A DNA stretch of 64,000 nucleotides, taken from Terriglobia bacterium. GTDB taxonomy: Bacteria > Acidobacteriota > Terriglobia > Acidiferrales > UBA7541. Numbering within the stretch: position 1 is the stretch's first letter; the number at the start of each line of letters is the position of its first letter. The translations under genes and the position numbers were made by a program. Positions 1-8,348 of the stretch are shown here, in pieces. Location of the stretch: positions 124,001 to 188,000 of the forward strand of contig JAIQEW010000004.1 of assembly GCA_020073605.1 (NCBI GenBank), written 5' to 3'. A model generated the notes under the pieces. The model was not told the origin of the DNA. It worked only from the letters and a program-made list of their open reading frames with translations, and did not search any database.

Positions 1-247
1 CCGTGGTCAATTGGATGAGGATGCCGGTCCAGATCCACGGAGCCAGTTCCTTGGCAAGCCGCGAAACAGGCTGGCTTCGCAGCGAGATGCCAAGCAGACG
101 GAGGTCAAGAATGACAACCGTCCCAACCAGCAGCGTGAATCCGCAGATATGGATCGCCTCGACGACGGGGAATACCCACTCCCACCGCGCTATCGGATTC
201 AGCGGGAGCGCTTCCGGGACGCCCTGGAGAATGTGCGCTAGCAACAT
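1..247 (-). CDS. DUF6644-like membrane protein, N-terminal part (cut by window edge)
   Basis: Amino-terminal part of a small integral membrane protein; the rest lies beyond the left edge. The ATG at 247 follows the stop of the preceding gene by about 15 nt. After a short amphipathic start it reads VFPVVEAIHICGFTLLVG and then LDLRLLG, which align with the same segments of the next two genes, so this is a third tandem paralogue. The family (DUF6644 by my recognition) consists of four- or five-helix membrane proteins of unknown function, often beside DUF6152 proteins. It is probably the last or second-last gene of a minus-strand operon that starts with the hydrolase at 3745. Confidence 0.75.
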   Translation of the reverse strand, partial: MLLAHILQGVPEALPLNPIARWEWVFPVVEAIHICGFTLLVGTVVILDLRLLGISLRSQPVSRLAKELAPWIWTGILIQLTT

Positions 248-261
248 TTTGCGATGGCCTC

Positions 262-786
262 TCAGTTCATCCAGACGCTTGCGGAGGTGACCGAGGTCGT
301 GACGTATCCGATTGCCCGGCCGCCAAGTCCGACCCCCGCCCACAGCACGAGCGAAATCACGGCGACCAGCCTGCGCCACAGCGGCGACACCCGGCTTTCA
401 TCGGACATCGCCACCTTGCGATGGATCGTGAAAGTAAAGAGGATCGCCAGCACAAGCGACGACATCTTGACCTGAAAAGCCCAGTTCCCGTACATCTTCA
501 CGGCCTCGGTCGAGAACAAGAGGAATCCAGAGACCAGCATCACCGCGAGGCTTCCGAGCGTCCACGGGCGGACCTCCCGCGCGAGCTCCGAGGAAGACTC
601 CCCCCAGAATCGAAAGCCGAGGAGGCGCAGGTTGACGATCAGGATCGTGCCGCCGAGCACGCCCAGGGCGAGAAGATGGAAGATTTCGACGAAGGGGAAA
701 AGCCACCTGGAATCGCGGATCCCGTGGCCGAAGAACGAGTTGTTGCACCACTGGCAGAAAGACAGCACCAAATGTTTAAGCCACAT
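262..786 (-). CDS. DUF6644-like membrane protein (middle paralogue)
   Basis: Predicted 174-residue membrane protein of unknown function. Hydrophobic segments lie near residues 28-55, 75-95, 105-125 and 140-160. The stretch LRLLGFRF and a C-terminal GRAIGYV match GRAIAYV in the neighbouring paralogue, and the spacing of helices is the same. It starts with ATG 21 nt after the upstream paralogue and ends 15 nt before the next one, so all three copies should be co-transcribed. No catalytic motif is visible. Family membership follows from the sequence pattern; function is unknown. Confidence 0.8.
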   Translation of the reverse strand: MWLKHLVLSFCQWCNNSFFGHGIRDSRWLFPFVEIFHLLALGVLGGTILIVNLRLLGFRFWGESSSELAREVRPWTLGSLAVMLVSGFLLFSTEAVKMYGNWAFQVKMSSLVLAILFTFTIHRKVAMSDESRVSPLWRRLVAVISLVLWAGVGLGGRAIGYVTTSVTSASVWMN

Positions 787-807
787 CGGCGGCTGACCTC
801 CCAGTGC

Positions 808-1308
808 TCATGGCGGCGGCAGCACGTACGCGATCGCCCGCCCCGCGGCGACGATCAATACCCATAGCATGATGGACACGACGCCTACCACTTTGGCGCC
901 CCGCGGCGTTTTCGGATCGAGATCCCATTCCGCCACCTTGCGGCCCACGGTCAAGTTGAAAACCATGACATTCAGACCGGCGAGCACCAGCATGACCATC
1001 TTCGCCTTCAGAAAAAACGTGCTGTAGAAGGACACTGGATCGGCGCAGAAGAGCAACGTCCCCGTCGCTACCATCACCGCAAAGCCTCCGAATAGCCACG
1101 GGTTGAGTTTTCCCAGCACGTCGGAAACCTTTCTGCGTTTGAGGCAAACCCCCAGCAGACGCAGATCGAGCAGCACCGCGAATCCCAGAAACATGGTCAA
1201 GGTCAGAACGTGGACGGTCTCGACGATCGGCTCGGCCCACGTCGATTCGCGCATCGTAATACTGAAAGGCGTGTTCGCGAGCCACTGCAAGAAGTCAGAG
1301 AACCACAT
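808..1308 (-). CDS. DUF6644-like membrane protein (first paralogue)
   Basis: Predicted 166-residue membrane protein. The N-terminus (FLQWLANTPFSITMRESTW) is typical of DUF6644. It is followed by a helix containing ETVHVLTLTMFLGF, the conserved LDLRLLG segment, two more helices, and a final helix ending GRAIAYVLPPP. It is the promoter-proximal copy of three tandem paralogues on the minus strand and follows the exported protein at 1384-2202 by 75 nt. The role of the family is unknown. The constant association with exported DUF6152 proteins suggests an envelope function, but that is inference. Confidence 0.82.
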   Translation of the reverse strand: MWFSDFLQWLANTPFSITMRESTWAEPIVETVHVLTLTMFLGFAVLLDLRLLGVCLKRRKVSDVLGKLNPWLFGGFAVMVATGTLLFCADPVSFYSTFFLKAKMVMLVLAGLNVMVFNLTVGRKVAEWDLDPKTPRGAKVVGVVSIMLWVLIVAAGRAIAYVLPPP

Positions 1309-1383
1309 CCGTCATCCTCGGGAAAACTCCCTGCATTGATCTGCGCATGCGCGCTCCCCGCCCGGCAGGTCTTTGTCGCCGCG

Positions 1384-2202
1384 CTATTTCGCCTCGCACG
1401 GCGTGGGACTCCACCCGGAAGCATCGGGGAGCTTCTTGAACTGCGAGCTTGTCAGGTAGGGCTGAGCCAGATACTGGGGATCGGTCACGATGGCTGTCAC
1501 GATGAGCCACGTATCGCCGTTCGGCTCCTTGAAGCTGTCAAAATACTCTTCCACCACCGCATTCGCGCCGTAAGGCACTCCATTCTTCCGCACGTATCCC
1601 GGCCGCAAATCCTTCGTGATGATTTTCATGTAGCCTTCTTCCGGCGGCCTTGCAGCGCCACCCGCACCCACGACGACGGGCATTATGAATCCTCGGGGCC
1701 TGAGCCCTTCCCAGCTTGCAACGGAATATCCCTGCCATGTAGGGGGCCCGCTCGACGGCGGTACGGCTTTGCCAAAATGAAAAAGACGGCTCTGTTTCCC
1801 GGCATCGGTTTCCACCCGGAGAGTGTTGTCGTCGTCCCATGTGATGTGCAAGCGCGTCGGCGCTCGCATGATGGCCCCGGCGCCGTAGGACTTGCACTGA
1901 TCGCCGCTCGCCTCGTCCTTCGCCGGATCCCACGCGTTGGCCATGCGTTGGCCTTCGGGCGTAAGAATTATGCCCGCGAAGTCGCCTTTGCCAGGAGTGA
2001 TCATGCGATAGCGCCAATCGTCGGTGACCACTGACACCCAATATCCGCTCGGATCGAACGGGGCACCTGTTCGAGCATTGGCTGCAGGTGCTGTTGGGGC
2101 CAGCCCGATCTGTGCGCCGGCGGGAGCCGGCACCGCGATTGAAAGCAGCGCCAGGACGAAAGCCAGCGGCGCAGCGCTCCTCAGCGGGATTCTGGAGATC
2201 AT
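1384..2202 (-). CDS. Exported protein of unknown function
   Basis: Predicted 272-residue exported protein. The ATG at 2202 is preceded by GGGGGA; the longer frame upstream starts with GTG and would put 13 polar residues before the signal peptide, so it was rejected. A Sec-type signal peptide ends near PAGAQ. The mature part has a conserved-looking core: GYWVSVVTDDWRYRM, then RLHITWDDDNTLRVETDAG, LFHFG, and YFDSFKEPNGDTW. Related proteins occur in Acidobacteriota and Proteobacteria next to DUF6152 and DUF6644 genes, but I know no assigned reaction. It sits between those two families in one operon. Confidence 0.72.
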   Translation of the reverse strand: MISRIPLRSAAPLAFVLALLSIAVPAPAGAQIGLAPTAPAANARTGAPFDPSGYWVSVVTDDWRYRMITPGKGDFAGIILTPEGQRMANAWDPAKDEASGDQCKSYGAGAIMRAPTRLHITWDDDNTLRVETDAGKQSRLFHFGKAVPPSSGPPTWQGYSVASWEGLRPRGFIMPVVVGAGGAARPPEEGYMKIITKDLRPGYVRKNGVPYGANAVVEEYFDSFKEPNGDTWLIVTAIVTDPQYLAQPYLTSSQFKKLPDASGWSPTPCEAK

Positions 2203-2278
2203 TCGTCGTCCCCCAACGTTCTGACTTTCTCGGCCCACCACGCTCCCGCGCTCGATTCCATCTAGCGGGAGCGAGCGC

Positions 2279-2665
2279 TCACATGATCACGCCTTCCCAC
2301 TTCCATCCATCCGAGGGCCGGACGATCTTGTGCAGCCGGATTCTGTGTTCGTTGGGATCGCGCCCCGGATTCCCGGTGACGATCACGTGATCGCCGGGTT
2401 TCAGCGTGTCGCGTGTCACGTGCTCCTGCGTCAGCTGGGCGCCGCCGCCCCACTCCACGGACCACGTCTGCATCTCGCCCTTGTCGTCCTTGGCCTCCAC
2501 CTTCACGAACGAATGTGGATTCCGGTAGAGGAATTGCGTGAGCGTTCCTTCCACCGTGATTTCCTGGTCCACGAAGTAGGTCGCGGCGAAGGAGTGGTGG
2601 GCGTAGGCCTTGCCGCCACACAACATCGCGGCCGCTGCCATTAAGACTAGAATCGTGCGTTTCAC
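2279..2665 (-). CDS. DUF6152 family exported protein
   Basis: Small exported protein with a signal peptide ending at AYA and then HHSFAATYF, the histidine-rich start of mature DUF6152 proteins. The remainder (VEGTLTQFLYRNPHSFVKVE, then GDHVIVTGNPGRDP) has the OB-like beta pattern of the family. The GTG at 2665 is chosen because GGAGGA lies six or so bases upstream; the longer frame from TTG at 2680 would contain the ribosome-binding site itself. The gene lies 63 nt after the hydrolase gene and 76 nt before the next exported protein in one minus-strand operon. Function is unknown; a metal- or cofactor-binding role for the HH pair is conceivable. Confidence 0.8.
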   Translation of the reverse strand: MKRTILVLMAAAAMLCGGKAYAHHSFAATYFVDQEITVEGTLTQFLYRNPHSFVKVEAKDDKGEMQTWSVEWGGGAQLTQEHVTRDTLKPGDHVIVTGNPGRDPNEHRIRLHKIVRPSDGWKWEGVIM

Positions 2666-2728
2666 GGATCTTCCTCCCAACCAAGTCTGGCGTTCGGACG
2701 GCCTCGGCCGCCGGGCGCGTTCCTTATT

Positions 2729-3745
2729 CTACTTTTTCGGACTGAGGCTTTTGTACACTGCCTCGACGAACATATCGGTCGTCCAGAATCCCGTGTCTTT
2801 GCCGTACCGGGGATCGTAATCCCGGGTGGGCTTAGCCGCCTTCACCTGTTCGAGCGTCATGCCCTTGTTCACCATGTCCTGGATCCGGTCGCGGATGATC
2901 GTCACCATTTCCTGGTAGAAGACCACGTCGGCCACGTCGCAGAGCCGCCCATGGCCCGGAATCACCAGTGTGCCGTCCTCCTGCACATCGGCGGGAATGG
3001 CGATCTCGATCACGCGATTCAATCCGGCGATCACGCCTTGCACGTTGCCGCCGTTCTTTAGATCGATGATCGGGTATCCGTTGGTCACGAAGATGTCGCC
3101 GGTGCTGATCACGTCGGAGCGGCGGAAAAAGACGATGCTGTCGCCATCCGTATGCGCCGCCGGCTCGTGAATGATCTGAATTCCTTCGCCGTTAAAGAAA
3201 ATCTTTCTCTCGGGAGTTGTATATGTCTCGGTCGGCCATGCGCCTTGTGGCGTCGGCGCCTGCTGTCCGGTCGGCGCGCTCATCCTGTCCAACACTCTCT
3301 GGAACGCCATCACCGTTGCTTGGTTTCCCGCACTCGCACCGATATCGCTTATCACGTTGCCGCCGGCGATCGTGCTTCCCGCCTTGGCAATCGTCTCGTT
3401 GCCTCCAACGTGATCCGGATGCATGTGGGTATTGATGATGAAACGAATCGGCTTGTCGGAGATACTCCGGATCGCTGCGAGTACCTTGTCGCTCATCTGC
3501 GCGACTCCGGTGTCCACCAACAGTACGCCGTCGCTTCCCGCTTGCAAGGTGATGTTGCCGCCCGCACCCACTAGCATGTAGACATTGCCCTGTACCGGCA
3601 GGACATGAACTTCCGCGTTGGAATAGTCCCGCGCCGGCGGGGCGGGAGCCTGCGGGGCGGAGTTTTGATTTGCTTGCGCGCAGACGAATAGGAGTGGCAG
3701 CAGAAGCGAACAGATTGCAATTTTGCTTCGATTGGCTCCACCCAT
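2729..3745 (-). CDS. Exported metallo-beta-lactamase-fold hydrolase
   Basis: Binuclear zinc hydrolase of the metallo-beta-lactamase superfamily, 338 residues, with an N-terminal signal peptide. Visible metal-binding motifs are THMHPDH near residue 107 (HxHxDH), a His in EPAAHTDGD, GDIFV with the bridging Asp, and PGHG. The substrate cannot be told: the superfamily includes lactonases, glyoxalases, sulfatases and beta-lactamases, and the DTGVAQMSDKVL segment is of the general SoxH/quinoprotein-associated type. ATG 3745 has GGGGAGAG upstream. It is the first gene of the minus-strand operon running to the DUF6644 genes. Confidence 0.85.
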   Translation of the reverse strand: MGGANRSKIAICSLLLPLLFVCAQANQNSAPQAPAPPARDYSNAEVHVLPVQGNVYMLVGAGGNITLQAGSDGVLLVDTGVAQMSDKVLAAIRSISDKPIRFIINTHMHPDHVGGNETIAKAGSTIAGGNVISDIGASAGNQATVMAFQRVLDRMSAPTGQQAPTPQGAWPTETYTTPERKIFFNGEGIQIIHEPAAHTDGDSIVFFRRSDVISTGDIFVTNGYPIIDLKNGGNVQGVIAGLNRVIEIAIPADVQEDGTLVIPGHGRLCDVADVVFYQEMVTIIRDRIQDMVNKGMTLEQVKAAKPTRDYDPRYGKDTGFWTTDMFVEAVYKSLSPKK

Positions 3746-3983
3746 CGTTGCTCTCCCCAGACAGTTTCTATCATAAAGAAGCTTCTCGAATCATCGATTT
3801 TCGGCTCGCGCGGAGCGAAGAAGATTCCCGAGTGAATGAAGTGAACGGCCGGACCCGAAAGCTTGCGGAAGCTCAGCCTTCTTGGATAGAATCCGGCCCG
3901 CGTGACCCGCGGACCGCGGGCGGTGCTGCTGCAAGTTGGTGCAAAACCGTCTGTGCTAAACTCGGTTTTGGAGGTAAGGCGCT

Positions 3984-5081
3984 ATGTCCCTCGTAAAAGG
4001 TATCCACCACATGACCGTGTGTGTGGGCGGCGCTCAAGAAGACATCGATTTCCAGACCAGGATTTTCGGCCAGCGCATGATCAAGCAGACCGTCCTCTTC
4101 GACGGCCGCTACGCCCACTATCATCTGTATTACGCAAATGCGAATGCTGAGCCCGGCTCCGTGTACACCACCTTTCCATATGGACGTGTGAAAGGCCGCC
4201 CTGGCTCCGGTCAAATTCAGTCCACGGCTTACACGGTCCCGAAAGGCTCGCTGAAATTCTGGCTCGAGCATCTCAATCGCCACAAGATCAAGAATGGCGG
4301 CATTCAGGAGCGGTTTGGCCAGAAGTTCATCCGCTTCGATCATCCCTCCGGCATTCAGTTGGAAGTCGTCGAAGACAATGCGGACACGCGCAAAGCCTGG
4401 ACCACGGGCGACGTGACCGGCGATGTTGCCACCCGCGGTTTTCATGGCCCGGTGCTTTCGGTGCGCGAAATCGCCGAGACGGAGCGTTTTTTCGTCGATG
4501 CGCTCGGCTTCCGCAAAACCGGCCAGGAAGGCGCCTATCACAGGTTCGAGATCGGGGAGGGCGGCGCCAACAAGACGGTGACTCTGCTGCACGAACCGGA
4601 CCGCCCGTCGGGAAGCTGGACTTTCGGCGCTGGAACGGCTCACCACCTTGCGCTCGAAATGGAAAATGACGAAAAGCTCGCGGAGCAGAAGGGCATCTAC
4701 GAGGAGCTCGGCTACACGGACGCCTCGGAAATCAAGGACCGGATGTACTTTCACTCGGTCTATTGCCGCTGCCCGGGCGGAATTCTGGTGGAATGCGCCG
4801 CCACGGTTCCGCAAGGATTCGCAGTGGATGAACCGGCTGACCAGCTCGGCCAGAGCCTGCTCCTTCCGCCTTGGTTCGAGCACCGCCGCGCTGAGATCGA
4901 GGCGATGCTTGAGCCGATCGCGGTTCCCGAAAGCAATTTCCCGGGCGGCATCAAGAAGCCAGCGGCGAAACCCGCTGCTGTCCCGACGAAAGCCGCGGCA
5001 GCCGAGCAACCTGCCGGTGGTCCGTCCCGCCGCACGAGTGCTGTTTTCATCGGCGGCGACAAGCCAAAGAAGAAGAAGTGA
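3984..5081 (+). CDS. Ring-cleaving dioxygenase of the VOC superfamily (PcpA/LinE-like)
   Basis: Non-haem iron ring-cleavage enzyme made of two VOC modules (residues about 5-130 and 150-300), 365 residues. It has the HHMTV motif at the start, HHLALEM in the second module and LVECA near residue 272, giving the two-His-one-Glu metal site expected for PcpA/LinE-type hydroquinone dioxygenases. The C-terminal 45 residues form an Ala/Pro/Lys-rich tail ending in a poly-lysine run, which is unusual for the family. It is convergent with the maleylacetate-reductase-like gene downstream, which would fit one pathway for hydroquinone-type aromatics. That pathway is inference; related VOC proteins act on other quinols. 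Confidence 0.82.
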   Translation: MSLVKGIHHMTVCVGGAQEDIDFQTRIFGQRMIKQTVLFDGRYAHYHLYYANANAEPGSVYTTFPYGRVKGRPGSGQIQSTAYTVPKGSLKFWLEHLNRHKIKNGGIQERFGQKFIRFDHPSGIQLEVVEDNADTRKAWTTGDVTGDVATRGFHGPVLSVREIAETERFFVDALGFRKTGQEGAYHRFEIGEGGANKTVTLLHEPDRPSGSWTFGAGTAHHLALEMENDEKLAEQKGIYEELGYTDASEIKDRMYFHSVYCRCPGGILVECAATVPQGFAVDEPADQLGQSLLLPPWFEHRRAEIEAMLEPIAVPESNFPGGIKKPAAKPAAVPTKAAAAEQPAGGPSRRTSAVFIGGDKPKKKK

Positions 5082-5174
5082 GCGGCCAGCAGGAGAGTGC
5101 GAATTCGCTTCCGTGCTGAAGAAAAAGTAGCTTCAGTTCGCGCTATCTCATAGTTCAGCAGTGGTGGCAATTTC

Positions 5175-5217
5175 GGCCCCGAAATCGCTCCCAAACGGCG
5201 TTTTCGGGGCCTTTTTT
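5175..5217 (+). terminator. Rho-independent terminator after the dioxygenase
   Basis: A stem GGCCCCGAAA (5175-5184) pairs with TTTTCGGGGCC (5201-5211) and is followed directly by six T residues. It lies about 95 nt after the dioxygenase stop and just before the end of the convergent gene. Confidence 0.85.
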
Positions 5218-5249
5218 CGCGTTAAGCGACGCTCGCTCTCACTACGTGT

Positions 5250-6371
5250 CTAGTAGGATGCCTCCAGCAGCTCTCTGATCTCAGCCTGTGTCAGCGGCCG
5301 GTCGACGACGCCCGACTTTTCAAGCTCGTGCTGCACGGTCGGTACGATCTGATCGATTTCTGCTCGCGGAACACCGGCCTTCGCCAAGGAATTCGGCACA
5401 TCGAACCCCGCGATGAATTCGGCAGTGCGATCCGCGCAGGCAAGTGCCCCCGGCTTCGGATTCCTTGGATCGAAGGGCAGGTGAAAACCTTCCGCGATGG
5501 GGCCAAACCGTTCCGGCGCGATCTGTGCCATGAAGCGCATCGCGTGCGGCAGCGTGATGCACGAAGTGACTCCGTGCGGCACGTCCCACCGCGGCCCGAT
5601 CTGATGGCCGAGCAGGTGCGAAATCCCGAAGCGCGTGTTCATCGAGCCGAAGATCGAAAACCACGCCGCCATCTGGCAATAGCCTCGGTGCGCGAGCTGC
5701 TCCACGCCGCTCGAACTTATCGAAGCTTTCAGATGCTCCACGAGCAGCGCGATCGCCTTGGCGGCGAGTGCGTCGCTGAGCGGATGGTGCCGGATCGCAT
5801 AGCTTGTCTCGATCGCGTGATCGAGCGCCCGCATTCCCGTCGCCACCCACAGCCACTCCGGAGTAGCCAGCGTGAGGGCGGGATCGTTGATCACCGTGCG
5901 CGGTTGCAGGCGCGGATCGGAAACGCCGGATTTCACTCGCGTGCTCTCGTCCGTCACGCCTCCGGCATGCGTGTATTCGCCCGCCGAAAGAGTTGTTGGA
6001 ATCGCGATTTGGATCAGGTCGCGGCCGGGAAGAAAAGAGTGCGCCGTCACCTTGCACGTATCGATCGGGCTACCTCCGCCGAAACTCACCAGGCAATCAG
6101 CGTCGAGGCGCTCGGCCTCTGCTTTCAGCTGGTTCACGACGCTCCGGGGAACGTGCTGCCGCGCACCCTTGAACACTCCCGCGCAGCGCGCGCCCGCCGC
6201 GGAGGTCACTTTGTCGAGCAGTGGGGAAGCGCCGAGTGATTTCCCGGTCACCACGATGGCGCGTTTCAAGCCGCGGCGCTCAAGCTCTTCGCCCAGCGCG
6301 GCAATTTTGCCCGGACCCGAGATCACTCGTTCGAGACGGCTCAAAGTGAATTCGGTATTCAGGGTTTCCAT
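5250..6371 (-). CDS. Iron-containing alcohol dehydrogenase, maleylacetate-reductase-like
   Basis: NAD(P)H-dependent group III (iron) dehydrogenase of 373 residues. The N-terminal dinucleotide domain contains VSFGGGSPIDTCK, the family GGGSxxD motif, and IAIPTTLSAGEYT. The C-terminal helical domain has ALDHAIE and SHLLGHQIG...VPHG, which hold the metal-binding histidines. Best recognised relatives are maleylacetate reductases, which convert maleylacetate to 3-oxoadipate at the end of resorcinol, hydroxyquinol and chloroaromatic pathways. The convergent ring-cleaving dioxygenase supports that. A degenerate fragment of a second copy lies at 6940-7035. Confidence 0.82.
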   Translation of the reverse strand: METLNTEFTLSRLERVISGPGKIAALGEELERRGLKRAIVVTGKSLGASPLLDKVTSAAGARCAGVFKGARQHVPRSVVNQLKAEAERLDADCLVSFGGGSPIDTCKVTAHSFLPGRDLIQIAIPTTLSAGEYTHAGGVTDESTRVKSGVSDPRLQPRTVINDPALTLATPEWLWVATGMRALDHAIETSYAIRHHPLSDALAAKAIALLVEHLKASISSSGVEQLAHRGYCQMAAWFSIFGSMNTRFGISHLLGHQIGPRWDVPHGVTSCITLPHAMRFMAQIAPERFGPIAEGFHLPFDPRNPKPGALACADRTAEFIAGFDVPNSLAKAGVPRAEIDQIVPTVQHELEKSGVVDRPLTQAEIRELLEASY

Positions 6372-6518
6372 GGCGCGAGAGTATAGCTCACCACCGAGCG
6401 TCTTGTAGGGCTGCGGCAGGTTTACGCCGGGCTTCCGTCCCGCCGTTCCATCAGAGTTGATGAGATAAATTGCGGCGCGGCGTTATGATAGGCGCACCAC
6501 ATTTGGAGGAGGCGACTC

Positions 6519-6917
6519 ATGGCACAGGCAATCCCGGAAAAGTATCTCGACTTGCTCAAGAAGAAGGCGTTCGCTAATCTCGGCACGATCATGAGCGACG
6601 GCAGCCCGCAGGTCACGCCGGTCTGGGTGGACTACGACGGGAAATACGTGCGGTTCAATTCGGCGGTCGGCCGCGTGAAGGATCGGAACGTGCGACGCGA
6701 TCCGCGCGTATCGCTTTCGATCCTCGATCCGGAGAATCCCTACCGCTACCTGGCGATTCGCGGGCGCGTCGTCGAAATCACGCAAAACGGTGCGGACGAC
6801 CACATCAACAGTTTGACGCAGAAGTATACCGGGCAGCCGGTGTATCCCTACCGCCAGCCGGGAGAGGTCCGCGTGACGTATAAGATCGAGGCAGACAAAG
6901 TCAGTGCGCTGGGATAG
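6519..6917 (+). CDS. PPOX-class flavin/F420-dependent oxidoreductase
   Basis: Split-barrel protein of 132 residues of the pyridoxamine-5-phosphate-oxidase-like superfamily. It has the FANLGTIMSDGSPQVTPVWVD strand pair, then VRFNSAVGRVKDRN (cofactor phosphate contact) and YLAIRGRVVEI. Small members like this usually bind FMN or F420 and reduce unsaturated substrates or act on haem or biliverdin; the substrate cannot be read from sequence. ATG 6519 is preceded by GGAGGCGA. It is a single gene divergent from the dehydrogenase at 5250-6371. Confidence 0.85.
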   Translation: MAQAIPEKYLDLLKKKAFANLGTIMSDGSPQVTPVWVDYDGKYVRFNSAVGRVKDRNVRRDPRVSLSILDPENPYRYLAIRGRVVEITQNGADDHINSLTQKYTGQPVYPYRQPGEVRVTYKIEADKVSALG

Positions 6918-6939
6918 GGCGCGAAACAAACCGCTCGGG

Positions 6940-7035
6940 TCAATTCCTCGCCGTCACGGCTAATCGCTTCAGACCGCGCCGCTCAAGCTCCTCGCCCAGC
7001 TCGGCGACTTTTCCCGGCCCGGACATCACCATGCG
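6940..7035 (-). pseudogene. Fragment of a second maleylacetate-reductase-like gene
   Basis: Reading the minus strand from about 7035 gives SGPGKVAELGEELERRGLKR, then LAVTARN and a TGA at 6940-6942. This matches residues 18-37 of the intact dehydrogenase at 5250-6371 (SGPGKIAALGEELERRGLKR) almost exactly, after which the frame ends. The rest of the gene is absent. It is a relic of a tandem or paralogous copy, separated from the intact gene by the PPOX gene. Confidence 0.75.
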
Positions 7036-7129
7036 CGGGGCGGGGGAGCCTCATTTGTGGTTGCAACGTGCCAGCCTCGCGGGGTATTTTCTGTCGCGCT
7101 GATAGACGTAACCGGGGCAAGGAGATCGG

Positions 7130-8284
7130 ATGAAGCTGAGCACGGACCGCATTCTCACGACCCACGTCGGCAGCCTGCCGCGCCCTCAGGAAGTCGTCGA
7201 TCTTCTTTTCGCGCAGGACCGCGGCGAGGCCTTCGACGAGGGGCAATTCAATGAAACGATGCGGCGCGCCGTGGCCGACATCGTGAATCGCCAATCGGAA
7301 GTCGGGATCGATATCGTCAGCGACGGCGAGACGAGCAAGATCAGCTACGCCACGTACATCCGCCACCGGCTGACTGGATTTGAAGGCGACTCCGCGCGCC
7401 CCACTCCGCAGGATCTCGACGATTTTCCGGAGTACCGCGACCGCCTCGTGAAAGCCGGCCATTCGGCCACGTACAAGCGGCCCGTGTGCAAGGGCCCGAT
7501 CAAAGTGAAGAATCTGAAGCCGGTCGAGCAGGATATCGCTCACATGAAGGAGGCCTTGTCGAAGGTCAAGGTGACCGAAGGCTTCATGAATTCCGTATCG
7601 CCGGGCACGATCGCCGTCTTCCAGCCCAATGAATACTATCCGTCGCACGAAACGTATCTCGCCGCGCTCGCCGATGCGATGCGCGAAGAGTACGAGATGA
7701 TCGTGAAGTCGGGACTGCTCCTGCAACTCGATTGCCCGGACCTCGCGATGGGGCGCCACTCGCGGTTCAAGAATCTGAGCGATGCGGAGTTCCTGCGCTA
7801 CGCCGAGCTGCAGGTCGAGGCTCTCAATCACGCGCTCGCCAACGTTCCCGCGGACCGCGTGCGCTTGCACGTCTGCTGGGGCAACTACGAGGGCACGCAC
7901 ATCAACGATATGGACTGCATGAAGATTTTCCCGATCGCGATCAAGGTCAAGCCCATGGCGCTTCTGATCGAAGGCGCAAATCCGCGCCACGAGCATGAAT
8001 GGGAGGCCTGGACGAAGATCAAGCTGCCCGACGATAAAATTCTGGTTCCCGGCGTGATTGCGTCGAGCACCAATTACGTCGAACACCCGGAGGTCGTGGC
8101 GCAGCGAATTCTGCGTTATGCGGGCGTCGTTGGGCGCGAGCGGATCATTGCCGGGACGGACTGCGGATTCGGAACGTTCGCGGGATTTGGCCCCGTGTTC
8201 CCGGCCTTCGCCTGGATGAAATTCCGCTCTCTGGTTGAGGGCGCGAAGATTGCATCGAAGAAACTTTGGGGGCGCGCGGCGTAG
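7130..8284 (+). CDS. MetE-like cobalamin-independent methyltransferase family protein
   Basis: Stand-alone protein of 384 residues related to the C-terminal catalytic barrel of cobalamin-independent methionine synthase. It starts LTTHVGSLPRP, the family signature. VRLHVCWGNYEGTH carries the His-x-Cys zinc ligands, and GTDCGFGT near the end supplies the last Cys. Such short MetE homologues lack the folate-binding N-terminal domain. They are thought to act on other thiol methylations or, in some cases, as CoM or epoxyalkane transferases. SD GGAGATCGG precedes ATG 7130. It is followed after 64 nt by the esterase gene, probably in one transcript. Confidence 0.85.
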   Translation: MKLSTDRILTTHVGSLPRPQEVVDLLFAQDRGEAFDEGQFNETMRRAVADIVNRQSEVGIDIVSDGETSKISYATYIRHRLTGFEGDSARPTPQDLDDFPEYRDRLVKAGHSATYKRPVCKGPIKVKNLKPVEQDIAHMKEALSKVKVTEGFMNSVSPGTIAVFQPNEYYPSHETYLAALADAMREEYEMIVKSGLLLQLDCPDLAMGRHSRFKNLSDAEFLRYAELQVEALNHALANVPADRVRLHVCWGNYEGTHINDMDCMKIFPIAIKVKPMALLIEGANPRHEHEWEAWTKIKLPDDKILVPGVIASSTNYVEHPEVVAQRILRYAGVVGRERIIAGTDCGFGTFAGFGPVFPAFAWMKFRSLVEGAKIASKKLWGRAA

Positions 8285-8348
8285 ATTCGCGATTGGGCAA
8301 TACGGCGTATTCCAGACGCCGATAAAGGAATTGAGACATGGAGGAATC

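Noticed and set aside
3873..5009. A 378-codon minus-strand open frame opposite the dioxygenase
   Set aside because: It is the antisense shadow of a well-supported gene in GC-rich DNA and its translation shows no family motif.
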